This document shows, piece by piece, positions 27,077 to 36,337 of a stretch of 64,000 nucleotides of DNA. The stretch is taken from the NCBI GenBank assembly GCA_028287465.1, contig JAQBPO010000042.1, positions 124,001-188,000 of the forward strand. The letters are read 5' to 3'. The position numbers were made by a program, and so were the translations under genes. Within the stretch, counting starts at the first letter, position 1. Every line of letters starts with the position of its first letter. The notes under the pieces are model-generated. The model was not told where the DNA came from and searched no databases. It saw nothing but the letters and a program-made list of their open reading frames with translations. Source of the stretch: Fibrobacterota bacterium. GTDB lineage: Bacteria > Fibrobacterota > Fibrobacteria > UBA11236.

Positions 27077-28633
27077 ATGAAACCGATCGCGGCCCGCTTG
27101 GCCTTCTCCGCTTTCCTTTCCGTTACCTGCGTGGACGCGGGCGCAGCCGTAACGCTCAAGAGCCCGTTCACGGATCATATGGTCCTCCAGCGCGGCATGG
27201 CGGTCCCGGTATGGGGCAAGGCCGCCGCGGGCGAATCCGTCACCGTGGCCTTCCGCGGGAAATCCAAGGCCGCAGTCGCGGCCGCGGACGGAGCCTGGCG
27301 CGTATCCCTGGACGCGTCCGATGCGGGCGGGCCGTTCGAGCTTTCCGCCCAGGGCAAGGCGGGAACTCCATCCGCCACCCTGAAGGACGTGATGGTGGGG
27401 GAGGTATGGCTCGCGGGCGGCCAGAGCAACATGGCCTATTCCCTGAAGACGATCGGCGGGCCGAACCTGGATTCCGCCGCCGTCGCCGATCATCCCGATC
27501 TGCGCTTGATGAACTTCCAGGGAGGCGGAGCCTGGGGCGCGTGCACGCCGGCCAAGGCCCTGGACTTCTCCGCGACCGCCTACTACTTCGGACGCGATCT
27601 GCAAAGGGCGTTGCAGGTTCCCGTGGGCATGGTCCTCAGCGCGGTGCCCGGTACCTATGTCGAGGAATGGATGGACTCCGCGACCCTGGCCGCCGATCCA
27701 GTCCTCAGGCAGGACACCTCGGCCGGCCATCTATACCGGAAATGGATCGCGCCCCTCGCCGGATTCGGGATGAAAGGGGCGATCTGGTACCAGGGGGAGA
27801 ACAACGCGCGTTTTACGGATACGCTCCATCCCGCCTGGGTGCTTTCCAATTACCGCAACCATTTCGAGGCCCATATCAAAGGCTGGCGCAAGGCCTGGGG
27901 CCAAGGGGATTTCCCCTTCTTCTTCGTCCAGCTTCCGAACATCAACGGCCTGCAGGCCAATGCCGGCGGCGAAAGCCCATGGGCCGAACTCCGGGAATCC
28001 CAGCGCTTGGCCTCGTCCCTACCCAAGACCTTCATGGCCGTGACCATCGACGTGGGCATGGCGGACAATCTCCATCCCTACGACAAATGGGACGTGGGCG
28101 GTCGCCTGGCCTTGGCCGCGCGGGCCCGGGAATACGGGGAGACGGGCCTGGCCTACCAGAGCCCGATGTACCAATCCATGCAGGTCCAGGGCAAAGCCAT
28201 CCGCCTGATCTTCAGGAACGCGGAAGGCCTGGCGGTGAAGGGCGGCGGGAAGGCCGCGTCCTTCGCGATCGCCGGTACCGACGATAAATGGGCCTGGGCC
28301 GACGTCGAGATCCGCAAGGATACCGTGGTCGTATCCAGCGCGGCGGTGGCCGTTCCCGTGAAGGTACGGTATGGGTGGGCGCAGAACCCGCCCGTGAATC
28401 TTTTCAACGCGGCCGGGCTTCCGGTTTCGCCTTTCCAGACCGAAGGGCCGCAATTGCCCGTGGCGATCGGGTCGGACGGACGCCATTCCTCATTGAAGGC
28501 CCTGGGCATGGGGAAGGGAATACCAGGCGGCCCGAACGCCGACGCGCTCGGGCGCAGGATCCCGACCGCCGGTACGGGCCCGGGGAAACCGCCGCGCGTC
28601 ATTCTGAACCAGGAGGCGAAGGTTGGAAACTGA
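27077..28633 (+). CDS. Sialate O-acetylesterase-like SGNH enzyme
   Basis: A 518-residue exported protein with a signal peptide (cleavage near GAA). It matches the sialate O-acetylesterase family: an N-terminal beta domain (LKSPFTDHMVLQRGMAVPVWGKA), the nucleophile block VWLAGGQSNM, then KGAIWYQGENNA and a DNLHPYDKWDVGGRLALAA block carrying the Asp/His pair. In polysaccharide degraders such enzymes remove acetyl groups from xylan or pectin as often as from sialic acid, so the substrate is open. Three consecutive ATGs occur; the third is best spaced from GGGGAG. It is 22 bp after the lipoprotein gene and overlaps the next gene by 11 bp. Confidence 0.87.
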   Translation: MKPIAARLAFSAFLSVTCVDAGAAVTLKSPFTDHMVLQRGMAVPVWGKAAAGESVTVAFRGKSKAAVAAADGAWRVSLDASDAGGPFELSAQGKAGTPSATLKDVMVGEVWLAGGQSNMAYSLKTIGGPNLDSAAVADHPDLRLMNFQGGGAWGACTPAKALDFSATAYYFGRDLQRALQVPVGMVLSAVPGTYVEEWMDSATLAADPVLRQDTSAGHLYRKWIAPLAGFGMKGAIWYQGENNARFTDTLHPAWVLSNYRNHFEAHIKGWRKAWGQGDFPFFFVQLPNINGLQANAGGESPWAELRESQRLASSLPKTFMAVTIDVGMADNLHPYDKWDVGGRLALAARAREYGETGLAYQSPMYQSMQVQGKAIRLIFRNAEGLAVKGGGKAASFAIAGTDDKWAWADVEIRKDTVVVSSAAVAVPVKVRYGWAQNPPVNLFNAAGLPVSPFQTEGPQLPVAIGSDGRHSSLKALGMGKGIPGGPNADALGRRIPTAGTGPGKPPRVILNQEAKVGN

Positions 28634-30089
28634 TCCCAAAAGGAAGGCGGCGCCGGAGGGTGTCCCCCGGGCGGGATTCCGATTGACCCTCGCCGCGCTC
28701 GCCGTCTTTTCCATGCTTTGCGCCCTGCCCGGCACGGCCGCCGCCGCGGACCCCTTCGCGGAATTCCTGACCAGCATGCCCGCGACCACGACCACGCTCA
28801 GTACGACGGCTTCCGGCTCCGGGGCCCAGGCCATCACGACCCGCAAGTTCACCTTTCCCTCCCGCAAGGGCGCCAATACCGTTTACGGCATCCTCGCGTC
28901 TCCGCAAGCCGCTGGCGCTTATCCCGGCATCCTCGTGCTGCACGGCGGCGGAAGCAATGCGGAGACCCTTATCGGCATGACCGCCGACTACGCCCAACGC
29001 GGGTATGTGGCCCTGGCCATCGACCTGCCGGGAATCTGCGGGACGGCCAATACGCCCAATTCCACGGGACCCTGGAAATCCCGGCCCTTGGGCGAGGCGC
29101 CCCGGTTCGAGGTGGTTCCCGGTCCTGAGAAGAGCACCTTGGTGGATGCCGAGGTCGCGGGACTGGAGGCATTCAATTGGTTGCGCGCCCAGCCCAACGT
29201 CAAACCCGATGCCATGGGCATCACCGGATTCAGCTGGGGCGGCTATTCCACCACCATGCTGTCCGGTCTACTGGGCGCCAAGGTGAAGGCCGCCTACTCC
29301 GTCTTCGGATGCGGCTATTACGATAAGGGCTCCAACTGGAAATCCCTGATCGCCGGCCTTGCCCCGGCGGATCGGGATGTATGGCTGGCCAACCTGGACG
29401 CGGGCCGGCGCGCGCCGGACATCAAGGCGGCGTTTTTCCTGGAAGGGGAGACAAACGACACCTACTTCTGGCCGGAAGCCGTAGCCGCCACCCTGGATGC
29501 GATTCCCTCGGCCGCGAAGAACCATGTCTGGGGACCGAACCTTAATCATACCCAGTTGCCCGAAGGCCCGGCCATGCAACGGATTTGGTTCGATTTCCAT
29601 CTGAAGGGTACCGGCGGCGGGTTCCCGAAGGTGTCCTTGATCGGCAGGGAAACCGCGCCTGGACAGGGCCGGAAAATCACGATGAAGGTCGATGCGGTCC
29701 CGGGGGTTCCGATCTCCAAGGTGGAATTGCACTACAGCGAGACAGGAGCGGACTGGCAGTCCCGGAAATGGACCGCCATCGCCGCCCAGGCAGGCGCTGA
29801 AGGTGTCTATACGGCCGTGATCCCGGATTCCCTTTCCGCCAGGACTTTGGATTATTACGGAATGGCCACGGATTCCCGCAAGGTTTCCACCGGAAGCCTC
29901 ATGGCCAATACCGCGCAACCGGTGGCGGTGCGGGGGAGATCGGGAACCTCGCGGAGGGTCCGGGGGGATTCCCGTTCCGGAGCATCGACACCCGTCTGGC
30001 TTTGGGATGCCGGGAACGATCCGGAGGGGAATGCAGCCGATGCCAAGGGCAGGTCGCCCGGGACCAAGAGGGAGCGGATGCGTTACTGA
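28623..30089 (+). CDS. Secreted alpha/beta hydrolase (acetyl-xylan-esterase/dienelactone-hydrolase type)
   Basis: A 488-residue protein. The start is TTG 28623, supported by AGGAGG six bases upstream and by a signal peptide that follows directly (RLTLAALAVFSMLCALPG). The fold is clear from GILVLHGGGSN (oxyanion strand), the nucleophile elbow GFSWGG and a late LNHTQLP that may supply the histidine. C-terminal to this is a beta-rich region (KITMKVDAVPGVPISKVELHYS), perhaps a small accessory domain, and a basic, disordered tail. An acyl-ester substrate, probably plant polysaccharide, is inferred from the neighbouring esterase. It is the last gene of the TIGR02147 operon and converges on the outer-membrane gene. 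Confidence 0.8.
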   Translation: METDPKRKAAPEGVPRAGFRLTLAALAVFSMLCALPGTAAAADPFAEFLTSMPATTTTLSTTASGSGAQAITTRKFTFPSRKGANTVYGILASPQAAGAYPGILVLHGGGSNAETLIGMTADYAQRGYVALAIDLPGICGTANTPNSTGPWKSRPLGEAPRFEVVPGPEKSTLVDAEVAGLEAFNWLRAQPNVKPDAMGITGFSWGGYSTTMLSGLLGAKVKAAYSVFGCGYYDKGSNWKSLIAGLAPADRDVWLANLDAGRRAPDIKAAFFLEGETNDTYFWPEAVAATLDAIPSAAKNHVWGPNLNHTQLPEGPAMQRIWFDFHLKGTGGGFPKVSLIGRETAPGQGRKITMKVDAVPGVPISKVELHYSETGADWQSRKWTAIAAQAGAEGVYTAVIPDSLSARTLDYYGMATDSRKVSTGSLMANTAQPVAVRGRSGTSRRVRGDSRSGASTPVWLWDAGNDPEGNAADAKGRSPGTKRERMRY

Positions 30090-30178
30090 AGGGATGCCAT
30101 GGGCCCGGGGACTTAACGATTCCCGGGCGGGGCGGCTTCAGGATCGGGAGAGGGGGCGGGGAGCCCCCATGGGAAGGA

Positions 30179-31585
30179 TTACCAGACCGATACGATTTTG
30201 AAGGCCATGTACCAGTGCTTGCTGGTGGAAAGCGCTTCTTCGGTATCCCGGAACTGGGCGTAGGGCGTGCTCGTGCGCCAGTGGTCGCGCGCGGCCTGGG
30301 CCACGATGGCCAGATGCGGGCCCATCCAACGTCTGGCGTAGATGGACCATTTCACGTTGTCCTTGGTGTAGAAGTTCGGGCGTCCGCTGGCGGAGTCGGC
30401 GACGGTGTACTTGCTGTCCGCCACGGAGTTGCCGTCCCCCTTGGTGGGGATGGGGACGCCGGCCGATACGAAGGCGATCTGGTTGATGTAATCGTTCGGG
30501 TAGGGCGAGCCGTAATACTCCATCTGGATCGCCACCACGTCGAGCAGGTTGAAGGTCGGGAGGTTGAACCCGACCATCATGGGCATGCGCTGGGTGACCT
30601 TGTTGTAGACCGTGCCCTGGTTCTGCAGGCCCAGGACCGCGACCTCGCCGAAGATCTTCCCGTCGTTCTTGCCCAGGGTGCCCAGCTTTTTGCCGTTGAA
30701 GTCGCCGAAGATGGCCTTGGGATCGAAGGTGGCGCGGGCCATGGCCTTGATGCCGCTATAGGTGTAAAAGGTGGTGTCCGCGCCCTTCATGTAATAGCTG
30801 GGGACGGTCTTGTTGTTGGTCGCTTCCGTCACCTGGGGCGTGGTGTACTCTTCCTTGGCCGGGGAGATGCGGGCGAAATCGACGCCGGCGCCCAGATCCA
30901 GCACCTTGCCGACCGGGAGATCGCTCACCCAGGACAGGGAGAGATCGTAGAACGGGAACCATTCCATTTCCGTGGTCAACATCACGTCATTGTGCCATTT
31001 GTTGAACAGGGTGCTGCTGAAGCGGGCGCCGGTCAGGCGCGTGGCCGTCCAGTCGAAGGTGGTGGAGAGCCAGCCGGGATAGGTCCCCGAGCGGAACAGG
31101 TATTCGCCCAGGTTGCGGGCCTCCTCGTTGTACTTGTAGGGGAACAGGCCGACGCCCAGATCGCCGTGGAAGTTGTCGTCCGCTTCCCCGAAGGAGTAGG
31201 CGATTTCCGCCTGCGCCATGTACCAGGACCATAGGGGGGCGGCGACTTCGGTACGCCCCACGTTCCCGAGCTTGTCATAGGGCACGGTGCTGAAGGTCAC
31301 GTAGCCTTCGATGCCGGACCGGATGGTCAGGCGCTTCCCGGAAACGAGATCGAAGGTGAAGTTGAGCACGGAATTGTTGAAGGTCTGGGGGCCGCGGTCG
31401 ACGCCCAGGTTCTTGTAACCCGCGACGCGGAACGATTGCAGTCCCGCGAACCCGTGGGGCACGATGGAAAACGCTTCCGGGGCGTCTTCCGAATCAAGGG
31501 AATCGGGAGTCTCGGCATGGGCCAGGGAGGTCCCGCATATGAGCGCGGCCCCCAGCAGGGATCGGAAAAACGAAAACGGCTTCAA
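30179..31585 (-). CDS. Putative outer-membrane beta-barrel protein
   Basis: A 468-residue protein with a signal peptide (FRSLLGAALICGTSLAHA). The mature part alternates aromatic and small residues in strand-like segments (LNFTFDLVSGKRLTIRSG; WSWYMAQAEIAYSFG; WYMAFKIVSVW) and ends on an aromatic residue, as outer-membrane barrels do. I do not recognise a named family; fibrobacterial genomes contain similar unannotated barrels. The start is TTG with GGGAGG upstream; the frame begins there. It lies 80 bp downstream of the GH20 gene and may be co-transcribed with it, which suggests a role in glycan uptake or anchoring. Confidence 0.65.
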   Translation of the reverse strand: MKPFSFFRSLLGAALICGTSLAHAETPDSLDSEDAPEAFSIVPHGFAGLQSFRVAGYKNLGVDRGPQTFNNSVLNFTFDLVSGKRLTIRSGIEGYVTFSTVPYDKLGNVGRTEVAAPLWSWYMAQAEIAYSFGEADDNFHGDLGVGLFPYKYNEEARNLGEYLFRSGTYPGWLSTTFDWTATRLTGARFSSTLFNKWHNDVMLTTEMEWFPFYDLSLSWVSDLPVGKVLDLGAGVDFARISPAKEEYTTPQVTEATNNKTVPSYYMKGADTTFYTYSGIKAMARATFDPKAIFGDFNGKKLGTLGKNDGKIFGEVAVLGLQNQGTVYNKVTQRMPMMVGFNLPTFNLLDVVAIQMEYYGSPYPNDYINQIAFVSAGVPIPTKGDGNSVADSKYTVADSASGRPNFYTKDNVKWSIYARRWMGPHLAIVAQAARDHWRTSTPYAQFRDTEEALSTSKHWYMAFKIVSVW

Positions 31586-31664
31586 TGCAACCTCCCGAAG
31601 GGAAATGGGGTGATGGTGTATCAGGGAAGGAGCCCCCCGCGCCCGCGGGGAGGATCCGCGGCGA

Positions 31665-33377
31665 TCATTGCGCCTTTTTGACCTCGACCGAAGCGGGCAA
31701 CCGCATGGGGGACGGGGAAATCACCCGGCCCAGGGTATTGAAGGACTTCCGGCCGTCCTTGGCGGCGCCGTTGCCGAGCTTGGACTTCTTGGCGACGATT
31801 CCCACATCGGGGCTGATGGCCGGGAGGAAGTGATCGTAAAGGTTGGTCATCTTCGGGTTGAGCGCGCCCGCTTCCCAGGCCACTCCGGGCGAGTTGTAAT
31901 ACTTGACGCCCATGGCGGCATAGCGGGAGGATTGGGGCGCCATGCGCGCCAGGAATCCGTTCACGTCATTGTTGGCGGCGGCCCAGCCGATTTCGGCGAC
32001 CGCGGACTGGCGCGGCCAGGTTTGGCGATCCCAGTAATCCGGATAGACGTTCACGCGTTCCGAGAACAGGGTGGCCTCCACGCCCCGGAGGGTGGTGCCG
32101 CTGAACTTCGCTCCGTACACGCCCTGCAGGGTCAGCTCGGGGATGCACCAGTTGTTGGTCGACGGGTCGCCGGCTTTGTTCGCCATGTCGAGGTACAGGT
32201 AGGTGCAGCTGGACATGATCTGACCGGCGCTGGACCCGGCATGCCAATCCTGCGACCAGGAAGAGGCGCGCAAGGCGCCGGCGGCGCCGACCTCGTCCCA
32301 GGCGATGGCCTTCTTGCCGATGGCGGCCAGGGTATCCTGCACGCGGAGGGCGAAGTTCTTGAAATCCGCCGCCGCGATGTTGACGCACTCGTCGCCGCCG
32401 ATCTGGTATTGATCCGAGGTGAAGATGGTGGCCATTTCGCGCCAGAGCTGCCCGATGAAGGTATTGACGTAGGCGGCGTTGGGGCCGGTGGCGTTCATGA
32501 TGCTGAGGCCGACGTCTTCCGAGGTCTGGATCTTGTCGTTCGGGGTGCCCAGCTGCTTATAGCAGAAGTTCATGGCGGTGCAATGTCCGGGCATGTCGAT
32601 CTCGGGGATGATCTTGATCTTGCGGTGGCTGGCGTACTGGACCACGGCGCGCATCTCGTCCTGGGTGTAGTACCAGCGTTCGCCGGCGGCGGGATGCTGC
32701 CCCCCGCAATTCGTGGTCGAGCCCAGCTGATGCAGCAGGGGATAGACCTTGCTCTCGAGGCGGTAGCCCTGGTCGTTGCTGATCAGGAGGTGGAGGCGGT
32801 TGAGCTTGTAGAGCGCCATGCGATCGATATGCTGGTAGAGGTACGGGAGCGGGCAGAACTTGCGCACGGGATCGATCATGGAGCCGCGGTATTCGAAGCG
32901 CGGCTTGTCGGTGATCTCCAGCAGGGGCAGGGCGAACGGGCCCTTGACCCCGGAGGCGGAATCCTCGATGGAGGCGGGGAACAGCTGCCGCAGGCTCTGC
33001 ACGGCGTAGAACTGGCCGGTCAGGGTGGGAGCGGTGATGACGATCTGGGTCGCGGTGATGCTCAGTTTGTAGCCTTCGGCGCCCAAGGCCGCGTCGGCCT
33101 TCATGGTGACCACGATCTTGGCCGCGGGCGCGGACATGACGTGCGAGGTGGGGATCTTGGCCTGCTTGAAGATCTTCTCGATCCACGGAAGGGTCGAATC
33201 CGATTCCGCGTCCCGGTAGATGCCGACATTGTCGGAAGCCCCGATCGCGAGAGTGCCGACTCCGGGAGTCAAGGTGGTCGGTTGGGGCACGATGCTGATG
33301 GCGGCCCGGGCATTCCCACCCAGGAATGCGAGCGCGGCGACAAAGATGAACACGCCTGAGGAACGATAACGAGTCAT
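31665..33377 (-). CDS. Beta-N-acetylhexosaminidase, GH20
   Basis: A 570-residue exported enzyme with a signal peptide (FIFVAALAFLGGNARA). An N-terminal GH20b-like domain is followed by the catalytic TIM barrel: YRGSMIDPVRKF, LNRLHLLISNDQGYRLE, IKIIPEIDMPGHC and the catalytic Asp-Glu pair in IGGDEC. It removes terminal GlcNAc or GalNAc by substrate-assisted catalysis; chitin fragments, peptidoglycan or glycoproteins are possible substrates. The ATG at 33377 has GGAGTATC upstream on the minus strand. It is probably transcribed with the outer-membrane gene that follows. Confidence 0.93.
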   Translation of the reverse strand: MTRYRSSGVFIFVAALAFLGGNARAAISIVPQPTTLTPGVGTLAIGASDNVGIYRDAESDSTLPWIEKIFKQAKIPTSHVMSAPAAKIVVTMKADAALGAEGYKLSITATQIVITAPTLTGQFYAVQSLRQLFPASIEDSASGVKGPFALPLLEITDKPRFEYRGSMIDPVRKFCPLPYLYQHIDRMALYKLNRLHLLISNDQGYRLESKVYPLLHQLGSTTNCGGQHPAAGERWYYTQDEMRAVVQYASHRKIKIIPEIDMPGHCTAMNFCYKQLGTPNDKIQTSEDVGLSIMNATGPNAAYVNTFIGQLWREMATIFTSDQYQIGGDECVNIAAADFKNFALRVQDTLAAIGKKAIAWDEVGAAGALRASSWSQDWHAGSSAGQIMSSCTYLYLDMANKAGDPSTNNWCIPELTLQGVYGAKFSGTTLRGVEATLFSERVNVYPDYWDRQTWPRQSAVAEIGWAAANNDVNGFLARMAPQSSRYAAMGVKYYNSPGVAWEAGALNPKMTNLYDHFLPAISPDVGIVAKKSKLGNGAAKDGRKSFNTLGRVISPSPMRLPASVEVKKAQ

Positions 33378-33778
33378 GATACTCCTATACCTGGATTGGT
33401 CCGACCGAATGAAAAGCCTTTACGTCCCCCAAGCAAAACCTAACCTCTTTCCCCGATTTTCCAGTCTCGATAATGCAAATCTGGGAATGGCGTTTTTCGC
33501 GGGGCGGATCGGGGCCTAAACCCCCTTTTTGCGCGCCTTTCACCGATCCCGTGGGGCAATTATGCCGATTACGGCCTTAATTTCCCTAGAGACGGCGGTC
33601 GAAGCGTTCGTAATCAGTAAAACCTTCCTCAAGTCGGGGGGACGTGGACCCTGCGGACGTCGATCCTCGAAGCATTACCGGCCTCGCAGGGTAATGACGG
33701 CCCGGAAGCGCCTTTGTTACTTTAAGCGGCCGAAAGCCCCGCCCGGGCCCTGATGGCTTCTTACCCCAGAGGTGATTC
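33378..33778. other. Divergent intergenic region between GH20 and xylF
   Basis: About 400 bp and no credible gene. It must hold the promoters of both flanking units. An inverted repeat lies close to xylF (separate entry). Confidence 0.5.
33673..33696. promoter_or_regulatory. Inverted repeat upstream of xylF
   Basis: CATTACC, a 10-bp spacer, then GGTAATG: a perfect 7-bp dyad about 85 bp before the xylF start. It is a plausible operator for the sugar transporter operon. Confidence 0.4.
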
Positions 33779-34813
33779 ATGTTCAAGAGACCGAAAATCC
33801 TGGCTCTATGCCTTCTCGCCGCGCTGATGGGCTGCGATTCGAAAACAAAGACCATAAAGATTGGTCTCCTGATGGACACCCTCCAGACCGAGCGCTGGCA
33901 GCATGACCGGGACGCCTTCGTCAAGCGCTGCAAGGAGCTGGGAGCCGAGGTCCTGGTACAGGTCGCCAACGGCAGCGACGCCACCATGAATTCCCAGGCC
34001 GAGAACCTGCTGACCCAGGGCGTCAGCGTGCTCGTGGTCGTCCCGCACAACGGTACCACCGCCGCTACCATCGTGGACGCCTCGCACAAGGCCGGCGTCA
34101 AGGTCATCGCCTACGACCGCCTGATCATGAACAGCGACCTGGACCTCTACGTTTCCATCGACGCCGTGGGCGTGGGCGCGCGGCAGGCCGAGTACCTGGT
34201 CAAGCGCGTGCCCAAGGGCAACTACGTGATCATCGAAGGCGCCCCCACCGACAACAACGCCGCCCTCCTCCGCAAGGGCCAGATGGAAGTGCTGAAGCCC
34301 TACATCGATCGCGGCGACATCAAGATCGTCGGGGATCAATGGGCCAAGGACTGGCTTCCCGTGGAAGCCCTCAAGATCATGGAGAACACCCTGACCCGCA
34401 CCGGCAACAAGGTGGACGCCGTGCTGGCCTCCAACGACGGCATGGCCGGCGGCGCCATCCAGGCCCTGGCCGAGCAGAAGCTCGCCGGCAAGGTGCTGGT
34501 CACCGGCCAGGACGCGGACCTCGCCGCCTGCCAGCGCATCGCCGACGGCACCCAGACCATGACCATCTACAAGTCCCTGACGGAAGAAGCCTACAAGGCC
34601 GCGGAGATGGCCGTAGCCATGGCCAAGAACGAACCGTCCCCGGAAAAGACCACCCTGGTCAACAACGGCAAGAAGGACGTGCCCAGCATCCTCCTCGTGC
34701 CGATGAGCGTGGACAAGGAAAACATGATGGCCACCATCATCGCCGACGGATTCCAGAAGAAGGACGACGTCTACAAGAACGTACCCAAGGAAACCGCGAC
34801 TGCAGGAAAATAA
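33779..34813 (+). CDS. xylF: D-xylose-type ABC transporter substrate-binding lipoprotein
   Basis: A 344-residue periplasmic binding protein with a lipobox (LAALMGC). It follows XylF along its length: IGLLMDTLQTERWQHDRDAF, NGSDATMNSQAENLL, VIAYDRLIMNSDLDLYVSID, EGAPTDNNA, LASNDGMAGGAIQAL and VTGQDADLAACQRI, with Asp, Asn and Arg residues at the usual sugar-contact positions. It delivers D-xylose or a related pentose to the XylGH permease. It is the first gene of a three-gene operon; its 3' end overlaps the inferred start of xylG. Confidence 0.92.
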   Translation: MFKRPKILALCLLAALMGCDSKTKTIKIGLLMDTLQTERWQHDRDAFVKRCKELGAEVLVQVANGSDATMNSQAENLLTQGVSVLVVVPHNGTTAATIVDASHKAGVKVIAYDRLIMNSDLDLYVSIDAVGVGARQAEYLVKRVPKGNYVIIEGAPTDNNAALLRKGQMEVLKPYIDRGDIKIVGDQWAKDWLPVEALKIMENTLTRTGNKVDAVLASNDGMAGGAIQALAEQKLAGKVLVTGQDADLAACQRIADGTQTMTIYKSLTEEAYKAAEMAVAMAKNEPSPEKTTLVNNGKKDVPSILLVPMSVDKENMMATIIADGFQKKDDVYKNVPKETATAGK

Positions 34814-36335
34814 CCCCCTGCTGCGGGCCGTAGGCCTGACCAAGCAGTTTCCCGGCGTGATGGCCCTGGCGGGCGTGGATCTGTCCCTGCGAAGGAGCGA
34901 GGTCCACGCGCTTTGCGGCGAGAACGGCGCGGGAAAAAGCACCCTCCTCAAGATCCTCGCGGGCTGCCATCCCCATGGCAGCTACGGCGGGGAACTCATG
35001 GGCGAATCCGGCCCCCTGAAGATGCATTCCCCCGCGGACGCCGATGCCGCGGGCATCGCCTTGGTGGCGCAGGAGCTGGCCCTGGTCCCGGAGCTCTCCA
35101 TTTTCGAGAACATGTTCCTGGGCCGCGAACTGAGCCGCTTCGGCCTGTTGCGGAAACCGGAGATGCAGCGTCGTTGCGAACTCGCCCTGCAAAGGGTGGG
35201 CCTGGACGAGAGGCCGGAGACGATCGTTTCCTCGCTCAGCGTCGGGCGCCAGCAACTCGTGGAAATCGCGAAGGCCCTGGACAAGGAGGCCCGCGTCCTG
35301 ATCCTGGACGAGCCCACCGCCGCGCTCACCGCATCGGACGCGGAAAGGCTGAACGCCCTCGTCCGCACCCTGGTGGACCAGGGGGTGGGTTGCCTGTACG
35401 TGAGCCATCGTCTCGAAGAAGTCTTTTCCATTTCGGATACGATCACGGTGCTCCGCGACGGGAAGACCGTGAAGACCGGGCCCGCGTCCGGGTGGAACCG
35501 CGCCAGCGTGGTGGAGGCCATGGTGGGCCGCGCCCTGGCCGAAGACGCCATGCACGCTCCCGCGCCCATGAAAGGGACGGCCGCGCCCGCGCTCGCGGTG
35601 GAACATTGGTCGCTTACCCACCCCAGCATTCCCGGCCGCTTCGCCGTCGAGGATCTGGGATTCGAACTCCATCCCGGCGAGATCCTCGGGGTGGCCGGCC
35701 TGATGGGTTCCGGCCGCACCGCGCTTTTGACCAGCCTGTTCGGCGCCGCGCGCAGCCGCATCACGGGCCGCCTTCGCAGGGGCGACGGGGAATGGCGCGA
35801 TCCCTTCCACGATCCGCGCGAGGCCATGGCCGCCGGCCTGGCCCTGGTCAGCGAGGACCGCAAGGGCCAGGGCCTGGTATTGAACGCCAGCCTCAACGAG
35901 AACATCGCCCTCGCGACGCTTACCGAGTACCAACGGCGGGGCTTCCTGGATTGGGCGGCCTTGCGCAAACGGGCCGCATCGATCGCCGCGAGCCTGCAGG
36001 TGAAGGCGGCCAACCTCGAGGTCGAGGCCGGCAGCCTTTCCGGAGGCAACCAGCAGAAGATCGTCCTGGCCAAATGGCTGGAGACCGGCCCATCCATCCT
36101 GTTGCTGGACGAGCCCACCCGCGGAATCGACGTGGGGTCAAAGGCCGAGATTCATGCCTTGATCCGGGATCTGGCCGCCAAGGGGATGAGCGTTCTCGTG
36201 GCCTCCTCGGATCTGTCCGAACTGCTTGGCCTGAGCCACCGCCTGATGGTGATGAGCGCCGGGCGCCAGACCGCGCTGTTGGAGCGGGATCAATTCAGCC
36301 AGGTCGCCGTGATGCACGCGGCCACGGCGGGGTGA
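34800..36335 (+). CDS. xylG: D-xylose-type ABC transporter, duplicated ATPase subunit
   Basis: About 511 residues with two fused ABC domains, as usual for monosaccharide importers. The first has Walker A GENGAGKS, signature LSVGRQQ and Walker B LILDEPT. The second has the degenerate P-loop GLMGSGRT typical of this family, signature LSGGNQQ and LLLDEPTRGIDVG. The start is odd: the conserved first strand (LLRAVGLTKQFPGV) lies upstream of the first GTG (34857), and no ATG, GTG or TTG is in frame between that GTG and the upstream stop at 34725. CTG 34800 is preceded by AAGGA at good spacing, so I propose a CTG start overlapping xylF by 14 bp. Confidence 0.88.
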   Translation: MQENNPLLRAVGLTKQFPGVMALAGVDLSLRRSEVHALCGENGAGKSTLLKILAGCHPHGSYGGELMGESGPLKMHSPADADAAGIALVAQELALVPELSIFENMFLGRELSRFGLLRKPEMQRRCELALQRVGLDERPETIVSSLSVGRQQLVEIAKALDKEARVLILDEPTAALTASDAERLNALVRTLVDQGVGCLYVSHRLEEVFSISDTITVLRDGKTVKTGPASGWNRASVVEAMVGRALAEDAMHAPAPMKGTAAPALAVEHWSLTHPSIPGRFAVEDLGFELHPGEILGVAGLMGSGRTALLTSLFGAARSRITGRLRRGDGEWRDPFHDPREAMAAGLALVSEDRKGQGLVLNASLNENIALATLTEYQRRGFLDWAALRKRAASIAASLQVKAANLEVEAGSLSGGNQQKIVLAKWLETGPSILLLDEPTRGIDVGSKAEIHALIRDLAAKGMSVLVASSDLSELLGLSHRLMVMSAGRQTALLERDQFSQVAVMHAATAG

Positions 36336-36337
36336 AC

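Noticed and set aside
30089-30178. Possible terminator hairpin between the alpha/beta hydrolase and the outer-membrane gene
   Set aside because: A GCCCGGG/CCCGGGC stem is present, but the loop is long and there is no T-tract.
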